Origin: Astrothelium macrocarpum
Taxonomy: Eukaryota > Ascomycota > Dothideomycetes > Trypetheliales > Trypetheliaceae
Length of the DNA stretch: 64,000 nt
NCBI GenBank assembly: GCA_021030915.1
Contig: JAGEMR010000007.1
Span: 248,001-312,000 of the forward strand
Reading direction: 5' to 3'
Positions 11,426 through 24,448 of this stretch are shown here, piece by piece. The position numbers and the translations under genes are program-made. Numbering within the stretch: position 1 is the first letter of the stretch; the number at the start of each line of letters is the position of its first letter. Below the pieces are notes generated by a model. The model was not told the origin of the DNA. It did no database searches and was given only the letters and a program-made list of their open reading frames with translations.

Positions 11426-12802
11426 TACGAGACAGATTGGAGAGACAAATGGGGGGATGAACTCCAGCTTACTAGGCAGGACACTTTATAGGGCTCCATG
11501 TGTAAAAAGGATCGAGATGGGCGTGAACAATAGACAAATTCAAGGATTATTTCTCCAATAAGCCGAGGCTTTTTCCACCTGCCAATTCGTCTCTACCGAC
11601 ATGTTGATAAGAAAAGAACTCGGAAGACTTTCCCGAGCTTTGACAAAGTAGAAATAGCAAAATAGCGGGCGTTCGACAATCCGCCGACGCCTATTGTCCC
11701 GTACGTACCTCTTCCAGTAAGTCGGAATAGGTCCGGAAAACTGGGCAGAGCATCATGTGCTTAGTCTCGGGTGATCGCCAAACAGCAGTACATCTATTGA
11801 ATCAAGCGTTGCCATACGACTTGATTAGGCATAGATTCTCGATATCGGCTTTGAGGATGCTGCTTATTGCTAGGCGGCATGGGGAAGATTCATCGCTCCA
11901 ATGCGCTATCGATCTCGTACGGCCAATAGGTCAGGTCGAATCATTTCTTGCAGGATCGGTAGTTGCATAGTGTGGCCAGCCAAGTAGCCCAGCTGATGGG
12001 AAAAATAGCTTATGATGGTACTCTTGCTTTCGCCTGTAGACGCGTCATGATCAAATGCGGAATAATTGTTTCATAGACACCATTACCCAAGAAAAATAAG
12101 CTTGCATGCGTTCCTCTTGGAAACAAGGCATGATCTCGACAACGCCAAACCCGAGAAAGCCGTTACTGGATGCAACATGAATTGAAAAGGTTAGTTTGCG
12201 CCGGCTTTTGTTTATCCGTGAGCCTCGGTACAAGGGTGTGGCGATAGTACTGAGCAGGTTTGGGGTGCGAATGATCCACGCTTGGGATAAAGAGAATCGT
12301 CTGTCAAGCTAAAAGCTTAATGCAACGTTCGCTACTTTGCGGGGAAGCTAAGGTACATGCATTTGGATCACATTGACCTGCAACCAACAATTAGAATTTG
12401 GAATTTCTCAGCCGCGTTTGTTGAGCCTAGGACGATATGCCTAGCTGTCCGATCATCTCTTCGGAGCAAAGACGAATCTGTCTAAAAATAACCTCTCCAC
12501 CTTTTGCAACTAAGGTCCATGAACTCGCATAGGCTGAGGCTCTGACGACAATCTCATCCATCTTGCAGCCTTCGAAACCATCGATTGATGGCCTATTTGT
12601 CGGTGCGAGTATTGAGCCAAAACCTAGGCAAATATGATAATGATTCTGAGCGAAAGTTTCTATATTCTACCTATGTACTAGAGAAGCTCAAGTTGGCATG
12701 ATTATCGGGTGCCGGAAACCCTGGAAGAAAATTGGAAAGGAATGTATCGTAGCTCGCTGCCTAATTATGGTTTCAATGTAATCTGCGCCTGTTTTCTTTC
12801 CA
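11426..12802. other. Intergenic between peroxygenase and GMC oxidoreductase
   Basis: This 1.4-kb spacer holds the peroxygenase promoter (TATA-like box at 11484-11491) and the 3' flank of the oxidoreductase gene. Small frames at 11755-11970 and 12051-12233 have no recognisable features. Confidence 0.4.
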
Positions 12803-15567
12803 TCAATCTCCCGCCACAAAGAATGGCTGGATAAAGCCAAAGAGTCTTGAAAAATCGCTTCTCGCCTTTGCCACCACCCACGCTTGGTTCCATATTTCTT
12901 CTGGTGTACACCCAGATTCGCTTATTTCTGGTGCCGAGGTAGATGTAGAGATTTCAGAAGCAGTTGCAGTTGGTCCTCCTGTGGTTCCATTGCCACCCTC
13001 ATCGCTGGCCGGTGCATTCGGAGCCAAGTATTTGGTGACTGTAACGACTGCTGGTACGGGGAGTAGAGTGGATGAAGAAATGCTTCCGACACCACCTGCG
13101 CCACTGACGCTCGAGGTCTGTGCGGAACGGGCGGAAGCGACGGCTGACGAGACAATCGACGAAAGAGATGCCGCGTTCGACTTAGAACCCTTTTCAGAGA
13201 TATTCGAGCCAGTAGCAGCACTCGCAGTCGCTGCAGATGTAACATAAGAGGGAAGAGGCGTCGTCTTTGATGTAGAAACTTTGGCCGTGGAATGGAACCC
13301 GGCGGAAGCCACACCAGTTGCGTTGGATATGAAAGAACCTCCACCATTGGACGTCGGCAGCGAAATCGTTGGTATTGGTGCTGTAGTTGTCGAGCTACCC
13401 AAGGTGATATTTGTTGGTCCACATGAGCCAATTGTGAAAGCTGAGCTCCGGATTATGTCGGCTGCCTTTTCAGCGACGCCGTAGACCACAGCCTGCAGAT
13501 GTGCGGCCGGCAGCATCGGGAAAATGCTAGCATCAACAACACGGACATTCGATGTACCATATACCAAGAGATTCGGGTCAACAACGCCTCCAAGCTCGGG
13601 AGGTAACATAGCACAGGTGCCAGAAGGATGAAACTCTGTCCGTAAACTGGTTTTCAGAAGATGCATCAACGCATCGTCACTTGCACCTGGTGCTGGAACG
13701 TTGCGTACAGGGTTGAGAGCGGCCATCATTGGGTGAGTAAGAATCTGTTCGTTAAAGTGTAGAGTAGCCAGTAGGACCTGCATGTCGACTGGGTTTGAAC
13801 CATAACGAGGGTCGATGGTTGGTGGAGTGAACGGATCGGTGGAAGATATCTGGACTGAGCCACGCGAAAATGGCCGCATGTTACTCAGAGTCATCGTCCC
13901 CGCATTATTGTTGAGTAATTCATAGACGGCACGTCCTTCATCTCGAAGGGCATTGACTAGCAAAGCTTGTTGTGCAGCGTAGCCCGCGACAATTTTTGGG
14001 TCAAGACCGGAGACAAGATAGGCGCCAGGCTCTTGAGAGTCAGCAGCGTCGGCAATGGACGTATCTCCGTTCACGATGGATGGAAGCGATGGGAAAGCAT
14101 CGCCATCAGGAGAACCTAAACACCATGGACCAGTAGCATTAGCGTAGTAATCAGCGGCTGCAGTAGCATTCCAAGATGGATCGGTAGCGAGTCGAGTAGG
14201 TAGAATGTACTCGCTGGTATTGTATGGCGAGTAAGTATCAATCATGTAATGATCTTGCAAGTTGAATCCCACGCCCGCTAAATGGTTTAATACAGGAATG
14301 CCGTATTCAGACAGGAGGTTTTGCGGACCGATGCCAGATAGCTGTAAAAGTTGAGGAGAATGGAGACTGCCAGCTGCCATGATCACCTCACGCCGAGCAG
14401 TAACATTCGTGCGGGCGGCTGCACCACTGGGAGCATACTGGAATCGCGTTAGCCTTTTTTTTTTTTTTTTTTTGTGAGAGTGAAGTTAAATTCAACTCGT
14501 CTATTGCACGACACGGAACGTACCTCCACACCAATTGCACGCAATAGACTGCTGTTGCAGGCTGAACTCCCAACCGAGAATCGTCCCTGGTGTAAGATAT
14601 CGCGCTTCCTATTCGAGGCAGAAGCGGTTGGAGGTGGCCCAAAGATTCCATTGGAGTCAGCCGCTGATCCTGCACCGTTTTGTGAGCTGCTTGCTGAGCC
14701 TTCTTTGCCAGGCTGATCTTCAAACAGCACGCGTGTAACGGTCTGTCCAGTTGTCACATATAAGTTGGACCTTGATGCAACAGGATCATAGTAAGCTTTA
14801 CGTGCGGTTGATCGAGTCTGCGTGACAGGGTCCAGATCAAGTGGAAGATATGTAATTCCTGCCGTCCCATCATTTACATCTTCTGCAATTGGGACACCGA
14901 GTGCATGCATTGCCTGGTATAGGGGAATGGTTTCGTTGTATCTCCAGTTTGAATAGCTAACATTGACAGGACCGTTAGTTCCGTGGACCGACATGTCGGG
15001 CTCCATGGAATATTCCCCGTCAAGTTGCTGTGATGCTGGTGGGGTGAAGGTTTCGCTCTGTGATTCGTTAGTGGACATTTGAGTCTAATCGAAAATGAGG
15101 ATACTTACGCGCATGAAATAGGGAAGCATATCATTCCAAGACCAACCTGGGTTGCCTAGAGCCTCCCAATCTGCATAGTCTCCTTGACCACCACGATTCC
15201 ATAGCATGCCATTAATAATAGTGCCGCCTCCAAGCGCGTGTCCCTGTGGTATTGCTCGAGGAGTGCCATCCAGATAGGTCTGAGGTACGGTTGACATGTT
15301 CCAGTCATATTGTGTACCAACTTCGGTTCCCATAAAAACAGGAATTTCAACGCCAGGTTCTCCGTGGTCTGCTGGGCCAGCTTCAAGGACAAGGACTGTT
15401 ACCGAAGAGTCCTCGGAAAGTCGATTCGCAACCGTCAGTCCAGCAGCTCCTCCTCCCACCACAATATAGTCATATTCATCAAGCAGAGGGGTATTAAGCG
15501 GCCGCGCAGAAGCGAGAACATTTAAGAGAGTGACAAGTGAGAGAACAAAGGAAATTTTGAGAGCCAT
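12803..15567 (-). CDS. Secreted GMC oxidoreductase with Ser/Thr-rich tail
   Basis: This is an FAD-dependent glucose-methanol-choline family enzyme that oxidises alcohols or sugars, possibly with H2O2 as product. Exons are 15109-15567, 14524-15057 and 12803-14437 (introns 51 and 86 bp, both with CTAAC branch points), giving 875 aa. A signal peptide (about residues 1-21) precedes the FAD motif VVGGGAAGL. GMC signature 1 is GHALGGGTIINGMLWNRG and signature 2 is GSLHSPQLLQLSGIG. The active-site region has HPSGTCAM and LPAAHLQAVVYGVAEK, with both catalytic His positions occupied. Two features are odd: a low-complexity Ser/Gly/Asn insert of roughly 55 residues before the second intron, and a Ser/Thr/Ala-rich C-terminal tail of about 230 residues that normal 600-aa members lack. 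The tail may be an O-glycosylated wall anchor or stalk. The substrate cannot be told. Confidence 0.88.
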
Positions 15568-17554
15568 GATGAACGACGATTATTAAATGAATGAATTAGT
15601 TGGACTTGAACGAACGACAAAATCAACAAAGTTGGAGTAGAGGTGAGCAAGCACGGTGTGAAGGAGGTGAACACCAGGACAAAGCGCGTACGGAGAAAAA
15701 GATCATGGTCGATCGATTCATTCTCACAGTGGTCCACACGAGCCATCCATGACTTCAGTGATAACCAGATGCCGGTGGCCGGGCTTTGCTGTCACACAGC
15801 CGCTTATTGGAGACGTTGAGCTGCACGGCCTCCATGTGACGTTAAATGTAGTGATTTGGCGAGGGATCGCGCGCGGGAGATGGGCAAAGTAAATTGCGTT
15901 CTTCCTACAGTATTCCCAATGAGGTCTGACCGAAGGTGATATCCTGGCATTGCTGTGGTGTCCCCTGATCGAACCCCGGAAATCTAAGGGGTGCTTAGAG
16001 CGCAGATATCATAGGAACAGGCTAAGCGCCATTTAGCTAACTTTATCTTTGGACTCGCGAATGAACGCAAGTGGATGCTGGTGAATGCGCATGCCAGTAG
16101 CAGCAGAGCGTTGAAGCCGCTTGAAACAGCCATCGAAGCGAGCAGCCGAATAACGTTTGTCGAAACGCAAACACGGCTGCGTGTACCAGGAGATTGTAGC
16201 CTTTCAAGGGCAAATCGGAGTGTTTGTGGTGGGTCCTGAGCGTTGACAGGCCGTTGGGGCGGCCCCTTTTCCACAAACTTTGCGGCGGTGCAAAGAAGCT
16301 ACAGGACTGCTCGTCCCCGACTCGCATCTGGCTTCTGCAAAAGGCTGACTGGCCGCCCTAATCAACGTGCATTATAGAAAATGAAATTGAATCCAAGCTT
16401 GACTCCCCCCTCGGCTTCATGGTAACGACAGCATAGCATGATCATTTCTCTTCCCCAGAGATTCATTTGAGGTCCGCGTCTCTAGTGTACCGACTACCGT
16501 AGTCTTTCGACGGATTCATCGCAAGCAACCAGGATCTCCCTACCGAGAAACCATGACAAGACGCCAAATTGGGCATCTTCCATTGAGACGGGCGGCGATC
16601 TAGTCCACGTGCCACTATTCCAAATGTGGCCCTGAATACCGGCTCAGTAGGTATTGCTCATTCCTTTGGCGCGAGCAAAGGATGTTTGTTCATGCCAGCG
16701 TGTACAAAAAAGTTGGTTGCGATTGCAAGAGCACTTGCATTTAGCAATGCATTGGGGTTTGGTGTGGTTGTACAGATTTATGAGAACGCTCACCGACTTT
16801 TTGGGTTTCAACTTGTATTAGATGCAAGATATAAGCAAATCTTTCCACAGCAGAAACGGCGCAATCCCAACCGGCTTACAACGGATATGCCAGGCAGTCA
16901 ATGCAGTGTTACCACTATCCGGCTGTTCACCTTATGAGGTCCCACATGAGATAGCTTACCGCGAAAAATTTTTGATCCGTACTCTGTACGCGAAATCATA
17001 TCAGGATGACCGGAGTTGCCATTAATAAACAGAACCAAGCCACAAGGGTAGGAGATATGCTACAAAATCGGGCACCTCCGTAGCAAAAATATCTCCATGT
17101 AATTATTTGACCATCTTAGCTACGAGTCTACTGTGCTATCAGCTGGGCTCCAAACAATCTCCTGCTACAAGCGTTAACATCTCTTTACAGAAATAGTTGT
17201 CTCTATCTGTTTCTGCGGTACAGTGTATTCGTGATAATGGACCAATGGATCGCGCGACCTTATTGCCTTGATGCAATGGATGGATGCTGTAGCATTGCCG
17301 AGTTCGGTTTGGTCGCACCATCCACGAAAGCCAAGGCTCCACAAGCTGAAACGCGGGCTGCAAACCTGCAGAGCACCGCCCTGTTATCATTCCGTTGACT
17401 CTCTATACTAGTCTTGTGTGCAAACAAATGGCTTACTGCTATCCTTGGTAAAGGATTAACAAAAGACTTTGCTGCATCAGGTGGAAGATGATGTTTTGTG
17501 TGGCGGCGACCACATTATTCAATGTATTTCTGCAATCATGTATGCTATATATAT
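15568..17554. other. Intergenic, no gene recognised
   Basis: This 2-kb spacer lies upstream of the GMC gene and downstream of the GDSL esterase gene. Several 60-110 codon frames on both strands overlap each other and show no domain or motif. No repeats or RNA genes were seen. Confidence 0.4.
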
Positions 17555-19038
17555 CTACATGAAGCTATTTACTCCTTTAGAATATCGTGCAAATACATCC
17601 AAAGGAAATGCATCGGCAATCGCTTGGTAGCCAGCCACATTTGGATGTAAATAATCGCCAGAATTATACAACGGGTTTAATTGGGTGTGATTGCTAGGAT
17701 CCCTTACAATGGCATCAAAGTCAATCACTGCGTCAAACACACCGCTATTTCGGATCCACTCATTGACAATCTGCCTGGACTGCTCTCGCAAAGGGTCGCT
17801 GTAGGGCTGGATTGCAGTGCTCGGTGCTCCAAACGGAGTAATCGTTGCCGCAAACATCGGAATTCCAAATGTGTGCACACGAGTCACAATCTGTTTATAC
17901 GCTTGAATAAGTCGATCGACGGTGTATGTCTGATTCGCCATAGTAGTATCTGCATCTCCTATATCATTGACGCCTTCAAAAATCATAGCGTAGCGAACAC
18001 CTGACTGAGCAAGGACGTCTCGATCGATACGACCGACGGCATTTGGGCCAAGTCCATCGTAGAGGACGCGATTGCCACCAGCAGCTTGGTTGACAATAGC
18101 AATGTTGCGAGTCGCCGAGTCATTCTGCATCCTGCGAAGTACGAGATCCGGCCAGCGGTCGTTGCCATCGGTATCGCTACCTCGTCCATCGGTTATGCTA
18201 TCTCCGACAATCGCGAATGCCCTCGAATCCTGAGGTGACCATGCTTCTACAGCACTAAGAAAGAACCTGTTGAGAGTCAGTAAAGTTCGAATAGAGCCAA
18301 TTCGGGTCGTCTCTTACCAATGTGCCTCAACTTGGGTGGAAGGATCAGACATATTCTGTGCATTTACGTAGTTGCCGAACGAGTAAAAAGTGTTTGTACG
18401 ACTTCCAGGATGGGAGGTAATGTAGTTGCTGGCTTGACCGCTTTCCAAGTACATCGTTACTGCGATTTCTGATTGAGGTTCGATTGGAAAGTTGAGTGGA
18501 TCTGAGACCACGAGCGCTCCATCAGGAACAGTAATTGACGTATTGCCACTGAATGTAACAGCCTGCAAAGTTTGGATTTCGACATCGCTTGCACCAGCAG
18601 AGCCATTGACCCCGGCGGATCCATTTCCGGGAATTGCAACAGTCATAGCAGTGATTGGAAGATCGTTGAGTCCAAAAGCATTTGAAATTCGAATCCGGAT
18701 TTGCTCAGAGCCAGTTGACATATGAAGGGTCTGTCGAATAGTTGAATTAGGGAAGACAAGATTACTTTGATTCTGCACGTGTTCTCAGCGGATCGTGTCT
18801 CTAAATACACGCTACTATTCCAGAGACTTACAAAAGGTGGATTTGGCAAATTCGTAAACTCAGTAAGTTGAGGCATTGCCGTCCAAGTATCAACCCAATG
18901 GCCTCCAGGAATACTCGGAGAGATGGTCCCATTTTTTTCCAACGCAGTCCTCTCAGAGATTGATGCAGCTGCAGCGCCATGCGATATTGACCGAAAGACA
19001 ATTAACAGAGAGGAAAGCATCCAAAGAAAATGAGCCAT
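17555..19038 (-). CDS. Secreted SGNH/GDSL-family esterase
   Basis: This is a hydrolase of the SGNH superfamily that would cleave ester bonds of a carbohydrate or lipid substrate outside the cell. Exons are 18832-19038, 18318-18772 and 17555-18266 (introns 59 and 51 bp), giving 457 aa. The start at 19038 was chosen because it opens directly into a signal peptide (MAHFLWMLSSLLIVFRSISHG). The N-terminal half is a beta-rich domain with WVDTWTAMPQ. The catalytic blocks follow: block I GDSITDG with the nucleophilic Ser, block II GGNR, block III GVNDIGD, and block V SGDYLHPN with the catalytic Asp/His. This layout matches fungal two-domain GDSL acetylesterase/lipase-like proteins. The substrate is unknown. 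Confidence 0.88.
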
Positions 19039-21194
19039 GTTGGATTTGCACTGGACAGGCCTTCCAAGATGGATACGGAAACCTTGGAGCAAAGTTTTCG
19101 GCCATTTTTGTGAGCAAGGAAACTATTAATGTCCGGTAAAATCATAAGTGATTCCACCTCGCAGAACATATCTGAACGGATAAATGCGAAATGAGGAGAC
19201 GAAGACGGGAGAAGGGAAGGGAACGAATGGTCTAAACGGATTGGGCACTAGCCCTGATCGTGCTAGTGCGTCTAACTTTGCTGGACGACTGACTCCACTG
19301 TTTTCTTTTTCTCTCTATCATAATGCGCCTTGTATTTCTTTTTACATTCATTGATGATACAGAATGACACCTCCCATATTTCTTGGACGGCTATGGCCCA
19401 CTTGCGACATCAGCAAGGTTCTTGGAGGTAAAACTGCTCTGTTCTTAATGAAAGGAGCAATCTTTGACTCTCACGAGTCTGCTTCCTTGGAAAGAACTTC
19501 ATGCGTAGTGCTGAAAGAGAAAACGCAGCAAATACAAAAATAAAAGTCAAAGGTATGGTTTCTGATCCAAAGGTGAATGTTGAATTAGTGAGGGGTGTGA
19601 CCTGACGGAACACTTTTTGAAGACTCGATCCGAGGTCAAGCACGACGAGTAAGTCAAAGAGATCGATATCTTCACAATATGCAAATGTGGTATCTCTGCT
19701 GTTTCCTTGAAGCTGCTAATCTGAACGCCCTAATTAATCCGTGCTATGTGCTATTCAATCCTTTGGTGAAGCGAATGCGCAGAGGCCCAGTTTCTAGCAA
19801 AGATGACAGCATTCACTAGCGTTTGCAATTTAAGGCTGCCTTGATTGATATTTGTCAGCGCATCACAGCTGGAGCTTCCTTCCCTCAAGTCTGGGTCCTA
19901 TGCAGATCTTCGAGTTCGGCCAATATAAAATGAAAAGTAAGTAATCGGAAGAAATCTAAAAAAAAATGCGTAATCGAATGCAGTCACAGGCATTGGCTTT
20001 GTCTTGACATCACCAGTGGACCGAGATTGGTTTTGGTGGCTATGGCTACGAGGAGCATCTGAGACTATGCCAATCGAAACCGTGTACAAATTTCATGAAC
20101 GCCACTTCGGCAATTGTTCTATCTTATCTCTGAAAGTCTGCGCACACGACTTTGGAACTTGATGCTTTCTTCAATAACGCCTTTGGTTCAGCTCAAATCG
20201 ATATCATGTGGATGACGGCCGTCCGTTCTCCGTGAAGTTTTGAGATATCTGCAAGCGGAGTCGGCCCGAACTTTATTCACCAAGTCGTCACGGACCCGTT
20301 GTTTTATGATGACTCATGTTCGCGCGTTGCTACTATTAATAATTTGCACATCTCTTCTTGGTTGTTGATCGATATACAGTTATGCAGCAAGCATTTTTAC
20401 GGCGGAAAGAACGGATGAAAGAGATTTCTTACAGAAGGGATTTAGTCAGCTGCCGCGTTGGCATTTGTAAGAAGGATGTCTCTATCGGGTGCTTGTCGAG
20501 CAACGCTGTAAGGCGACAATCAAAAGTGAAGACGACATATATGCTAAGCAATGGATGACGGTCCCAAAGCGAAGCGCGGAGAACACTATGTGCCTGGCAC
20601 CCGATTCATTACCATTACTCGATTTCGACTAGGGCAATTGGAGCATCTTCCAATACAAATCTTTACTTTGCCGGAAAGGACTGGATTTGGCATGGCGGAT
20701 TCGATCACAGTTTTCGACCAAGATCCCGTACCAAAGTCTGCTTTTACATTTCCCCATCTATTAACATGAATCACATGCCACTTGTCAAGATGCGCCCCAG
20801 CCGGCTTGTATCTTTGACGCGTCATAACGTCTTCGTAGATCTAAAGAATACTAGTTTGGCAAGGGCTGTTGGAGAAAAGGTTCTCGTCCGCCTGATATGG
20901 ATAGCCCCTTGAAAAATGATCTGGAAATTCTTACCATGATTGGAATTCGTAGTGGATCTGCACAAGCAAGAGGCCGAGGCAGCATGACATTCGATTTTCA
21001 TCATTTTCAAGCGTGATATTTCTCACTTTCGGACAACAGGATTAGTCTTCCATACCGTTACAGAAGCCTCGCCTTACGCGCGTCTTGCAACTCATTACTA
21101 TAGTTTTAGATGTATTTATTGCTTTGCACATCGCCGTGCAAAAGACCGAAAGCGTGCGCTGGAACAACAAATTCACTCGAGGTCGGTGAAAGGG
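19039..21194. other. Intergenic, weak candidate small ORF only
   Basis: This 2.1-kb region lies between the divergent esterase and PAN-like genes. A minus-strand frame at 20586-20825 could be joined through a GTAAGA...TTTAG intron to a short upstream exon starting at 21004, giving a basic Cys-containing peptide of about 100 aa. It has no recognised family and may be chance. Nothing else stands out. Confidence 0.3.
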
Positions 21195-23772
21195 ATGCAT
21201 TTCGCACAGAGGCTCATCTGCGTGGCGGCCGTCTTTCTGGACCAGGCAAATGTAAGCTATGAATCACTTCACCGCTTTCATATGCTTGTGCACGGGACTT
21301 TAAATCCTGTTTTATATGGCTAACCGAGTCCTTGCATAGGCACTTGCCAGACTATATCGGCCTATCAATCTCTATCGTCCAGCGAATACGACTACCGTAA
21401 TCTTGGACTTGCAATCGTCCGTACCTAGCTCCACGTCTACGGTGACTCTGCAAGTTTCATCATCATCAGTTTCTTCTCCCTCCTCCTCCTCCTCCTCCTC
21501 TACTAGTACTACTACGACGAAAACTACTTCTACGACTAGCTCTTCCTCCTCATCAACCAAATCCAGAGCTTCAACAGATTCCACTACCACCACCACCGCC
21601 ACCTCTACATCATCACGGGTTGTGCGTCGTTCTGTAACGTCATCCACCCCGGCGCCCACTGGCACTGCGTCGTGCTCGCAGCTCAATGCATTAGGTTCCA
21701 CATACAATTCCTCAGGGAGAGCTTACACCCTTGAATGTGGTAAAGATCACGCCGGTGGAGATCTCTACTTCAATTTCACCGATCACGGATTTCAGGGCTG
21801 CTTCCCTATCTGTGACGCCAGTCCACAATGCATTGGCTTTGCTTACGTCGGTGGCGTTTCTGGCAATTGTTACTTGAAGCAAACAATTAACCCTGGATCC
21901 AGTAACACCGTCGTCGATTTTGCAGGGCTTTTCGGTGATCTTGGAGGTGTCTCAACTCAGGATTCGACTACTTCAACGCCGACGACGAGCTCGATATCAA
22001 CCTCGTCTCCGATTGCGTCTTCAACGGGAATAACGGGCTCCACTACTGCGTACCCCTCTTCGACTTGGAGTCCATCATCTTCGGTATCAAAGCCAAGTTT
22101 CAATTCATCGTCAACAAGCCCCACAATAGGATCTAACTCTTCGATACTAAGCTCAAGCACGATATCAACTTCCTCGAAATGGCCTACGACATCATCCGTC
22201 CCACCGACTTGGAGTGGGACCACAGAATCAAACTCTTCAACATGGGGCTCCACTACGCCATCAACGTCTTTGGTGTGGAGCCCCATCACATCAACTCTGT
22301 CAGTCTCGTCGACGTGGAGCTCTACCACATTGTCTAACTCTTCAACATGGGTCTCTACTGCGTCAACTTCCTCAAAACTGAGCTCCACTACGTCATCGAT
22401 CCCGTCCACGTGGAGCTCGTCCACGCTTTCAAACTCTTCAACGTGGGTTTCTGCCACACCATCAACTTTTTCAAGCTCAAGCTCCAGCACAACATCTGCT
22501 TCGTCAACATGGATTTCTACTCCTTCATCTGCTTCGTCAACAGGAAGCTCTGCTACTTCATCGACTCTGTCTACATTGAGCTCTATCACGCCGTCAAGTT
22601 CGTCATCATGGAGCTCTAGCGTACTATCAACTCCTTCGACATGGAACTCCACTATATCATCGGGCACTTCGACGTGGTCAGCTACCGTACCATCAACGTC
22701 TTCGCCGTCAACATCTGTCGTAGTAACATCACCATCAACGTGGAGTCCCTCAAGTACGAAGACAACTTCTAATTCCACTACAACATCCACTTTACCCACT
22801 TGGAGTCCCTCAAGTTCTGAGTCGAGCAAGAGTTCTACCGTATATTTGACCTCTTCAATAGTGTCGACCTCATCAACTTTGTCAACGTCCACGTCTTCGA
22901 GCTCGAGCTCTATCACGATATGGACTACTCCATCTTCAACATGGAGTTCTTTGTCCTCAGAGTCGACAAAGAACTCTACTACACCAACAACACTTTCAAC
23001 AGTGCCTTCTACAAGTGGGCTAACGTCAGGAAGTTCTTCCGTACCGCAAAGCGTCGAAACAACCTCGAAAGCACCATCATCATCATCGACGTGGTCGGGG
23101 TTCACATCGAAAACAAGCTCTAGCACTCCAACTTCACGTTCAAAGGACGCTCAATGGTCTGGCACAACAACACCTCATCCAGGTGTGAGCACAAGCAAGC
23201 CTGTGCAGCCTTGGTCACAGCCATGGGGAACTTGTGGTCACGCGAATCACATTATCAAGTCCTTCCAACTACGTACCCATGTCACCTACGGTAGAAGGGA
23301 CTTTGAGCGCCTATACCTCCAAAAAGCCTCAACAGGTAAGTCATCTCACCTTATTAAGGACCTCACATTCGAGTACCCATGATGAAGGAGTTGCTAACTC
23401 TTCTACGAAGATGCCTCTTCCGTATTTCCCCATGTTGGTGGCGACCGTAGCCATGCCGCGACTTGCTATCTTGACAGTGGTAGTGGGACTCTCGCGGTCT
23501 GGCACGATTCATGCCAGCCGAGAGGACTCACGCTAATCTATGGCGATGCCTCAGAGCCCTACTCTGAAGCGCTAGTTACGACGCGAGCGGGTTCACCAAA
23601 AATGGTAATAACACATGAGGAGCTCAAGTGGTGGAACAACCGATTTGAAAGCTGGCTGGTATGCGAGAGGTATTCAGTCGGATTGCAACTGCTATGGTGG
23701 GACGTCACAGCTCCACGTGGAATTGATTGGTCGAAATGCGCAAAAGTGCAACTATTTGCCGAGTACCTATAA
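21195..23772 (+). CDS. Secreted PAN/apple-like protein with long Ser/Thr repeat stalk
   Basis: This is a cell-surface or secreted protein of unknown role. Exons are 21195-21251, 21340-23335 and 23411-23772 (introns 88 and 75 bp; phases agree), giving 804 aa. The signal peptide MHFAQRLICVAAVFLDQANALA spans the first intron. A Ser/Thr-rich linker leads to a Cys-rich PAN/apple-like module near residues 120-190, with Cys spacing seen in CSQL, ECGKDHAGG, GCFPICDASPQCIGF and NCYLKQ. About 390 residues of degenerate tandem repeats with WSSTT, NSSTW and similar units follow, probably heavily O-glycosylated. A C-terminal Cys- and Trp-containing domain of about 120 residues was recovered by the last splice. 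PAN modules bind proteins or carbohydrates; the ligand here is unknown. The repeats create long meaningless frames on the other strand. Confidence 0.75.
22050..23125 (+). repeat. Degenerate Ser/Thr-coding tandem repeat
   Basis: Imperfect repeats of short units such as TCAACATGGAGCTCTACC and variants encode Ser/Thr-rich blocks punctuated by Trp and Asn. Unit length and order vary, which suggests slippage-driven expansion inside the coding exon. Confidence 0.6.
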
Positions 23773-24448
23773 ACAAAGATAAATGCCACAGTCCAACTTG
23801 GTCTCTGGTTGGTGTCAGGTTTCCGAATTGGTTTTTTCCAGATTATAATTTGGAGAGAGATGTGGAGGTAAGCAGACGATTCAAAAGTCGTAATAATATT
23901 GTTTGTCATCAAATACTGAACGGGATCTCACCATTTACCCCTTAGATAGCTGAGAAACACATCTCTCAGTCCTTGAATCCTCAATGCATCCATTCAAATC
24001 TGATTTTGATCACATCTATTTAGCTTTGACAATCGTGAATGTAGAGTAGAGCTCCAAGTAGGCGGTAGTCGTAGCTGATTGATTGCCGTCTGCAGATAAC
24101 TATCCTCAGCATAATAGGGGCGCACGGGTTGCAGTTCGGACCTTGCTCGGTCGCGTCCAAAAGACCAATTTCTCACTTGAGCGTCAGATCTTCTCTATAC
24201 CCTGCAATGTGTGTCCATCCGCAACATTGGAAAAGAATCATCAACTTGGATTGCGCTGTAGGTAAAGACTGCTTGTAGTCTTGCAGTGCCTGAAGTTGGG
24301 TTTGAATCACAACATCGTGCAAATAATGGAGTGGTTTCTAATATTGACAGGGTAAGCTCTCATGGATTAAAAGAGTAGTAGGGTATAAAGCTGAGGCACA
24401 TTGCTACCAGGGCATCCGAAAAAGGGATAGCAAATGAGCATACTCATA
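23773..24448. other. Convergent intergenic spacer
   Basis: This 0.68-kb stretch between the 3' ends of the PAN-like gene and the UPF0696 gene shows no gene, repeat or RNA. Confidence 0.4.

Noticed and set aside
12922..13431. 169-codon minus-strand frame inside the GMC gene
   Set aside because: It overlaps the Ser/Thr-rich tail in another frame of the same strand and lacks any domain.
21957..23126. 389-codon minus-strand frame rich in Val, Asp and Glu
   Set aside because: It is the reverse of the Ser/Thr repeat exon. Repeats of TCN and ACN codons read backwards give stop-free acidic frames. The plus-strand gene has a signal peptide, splice sites and a PAN-like module.
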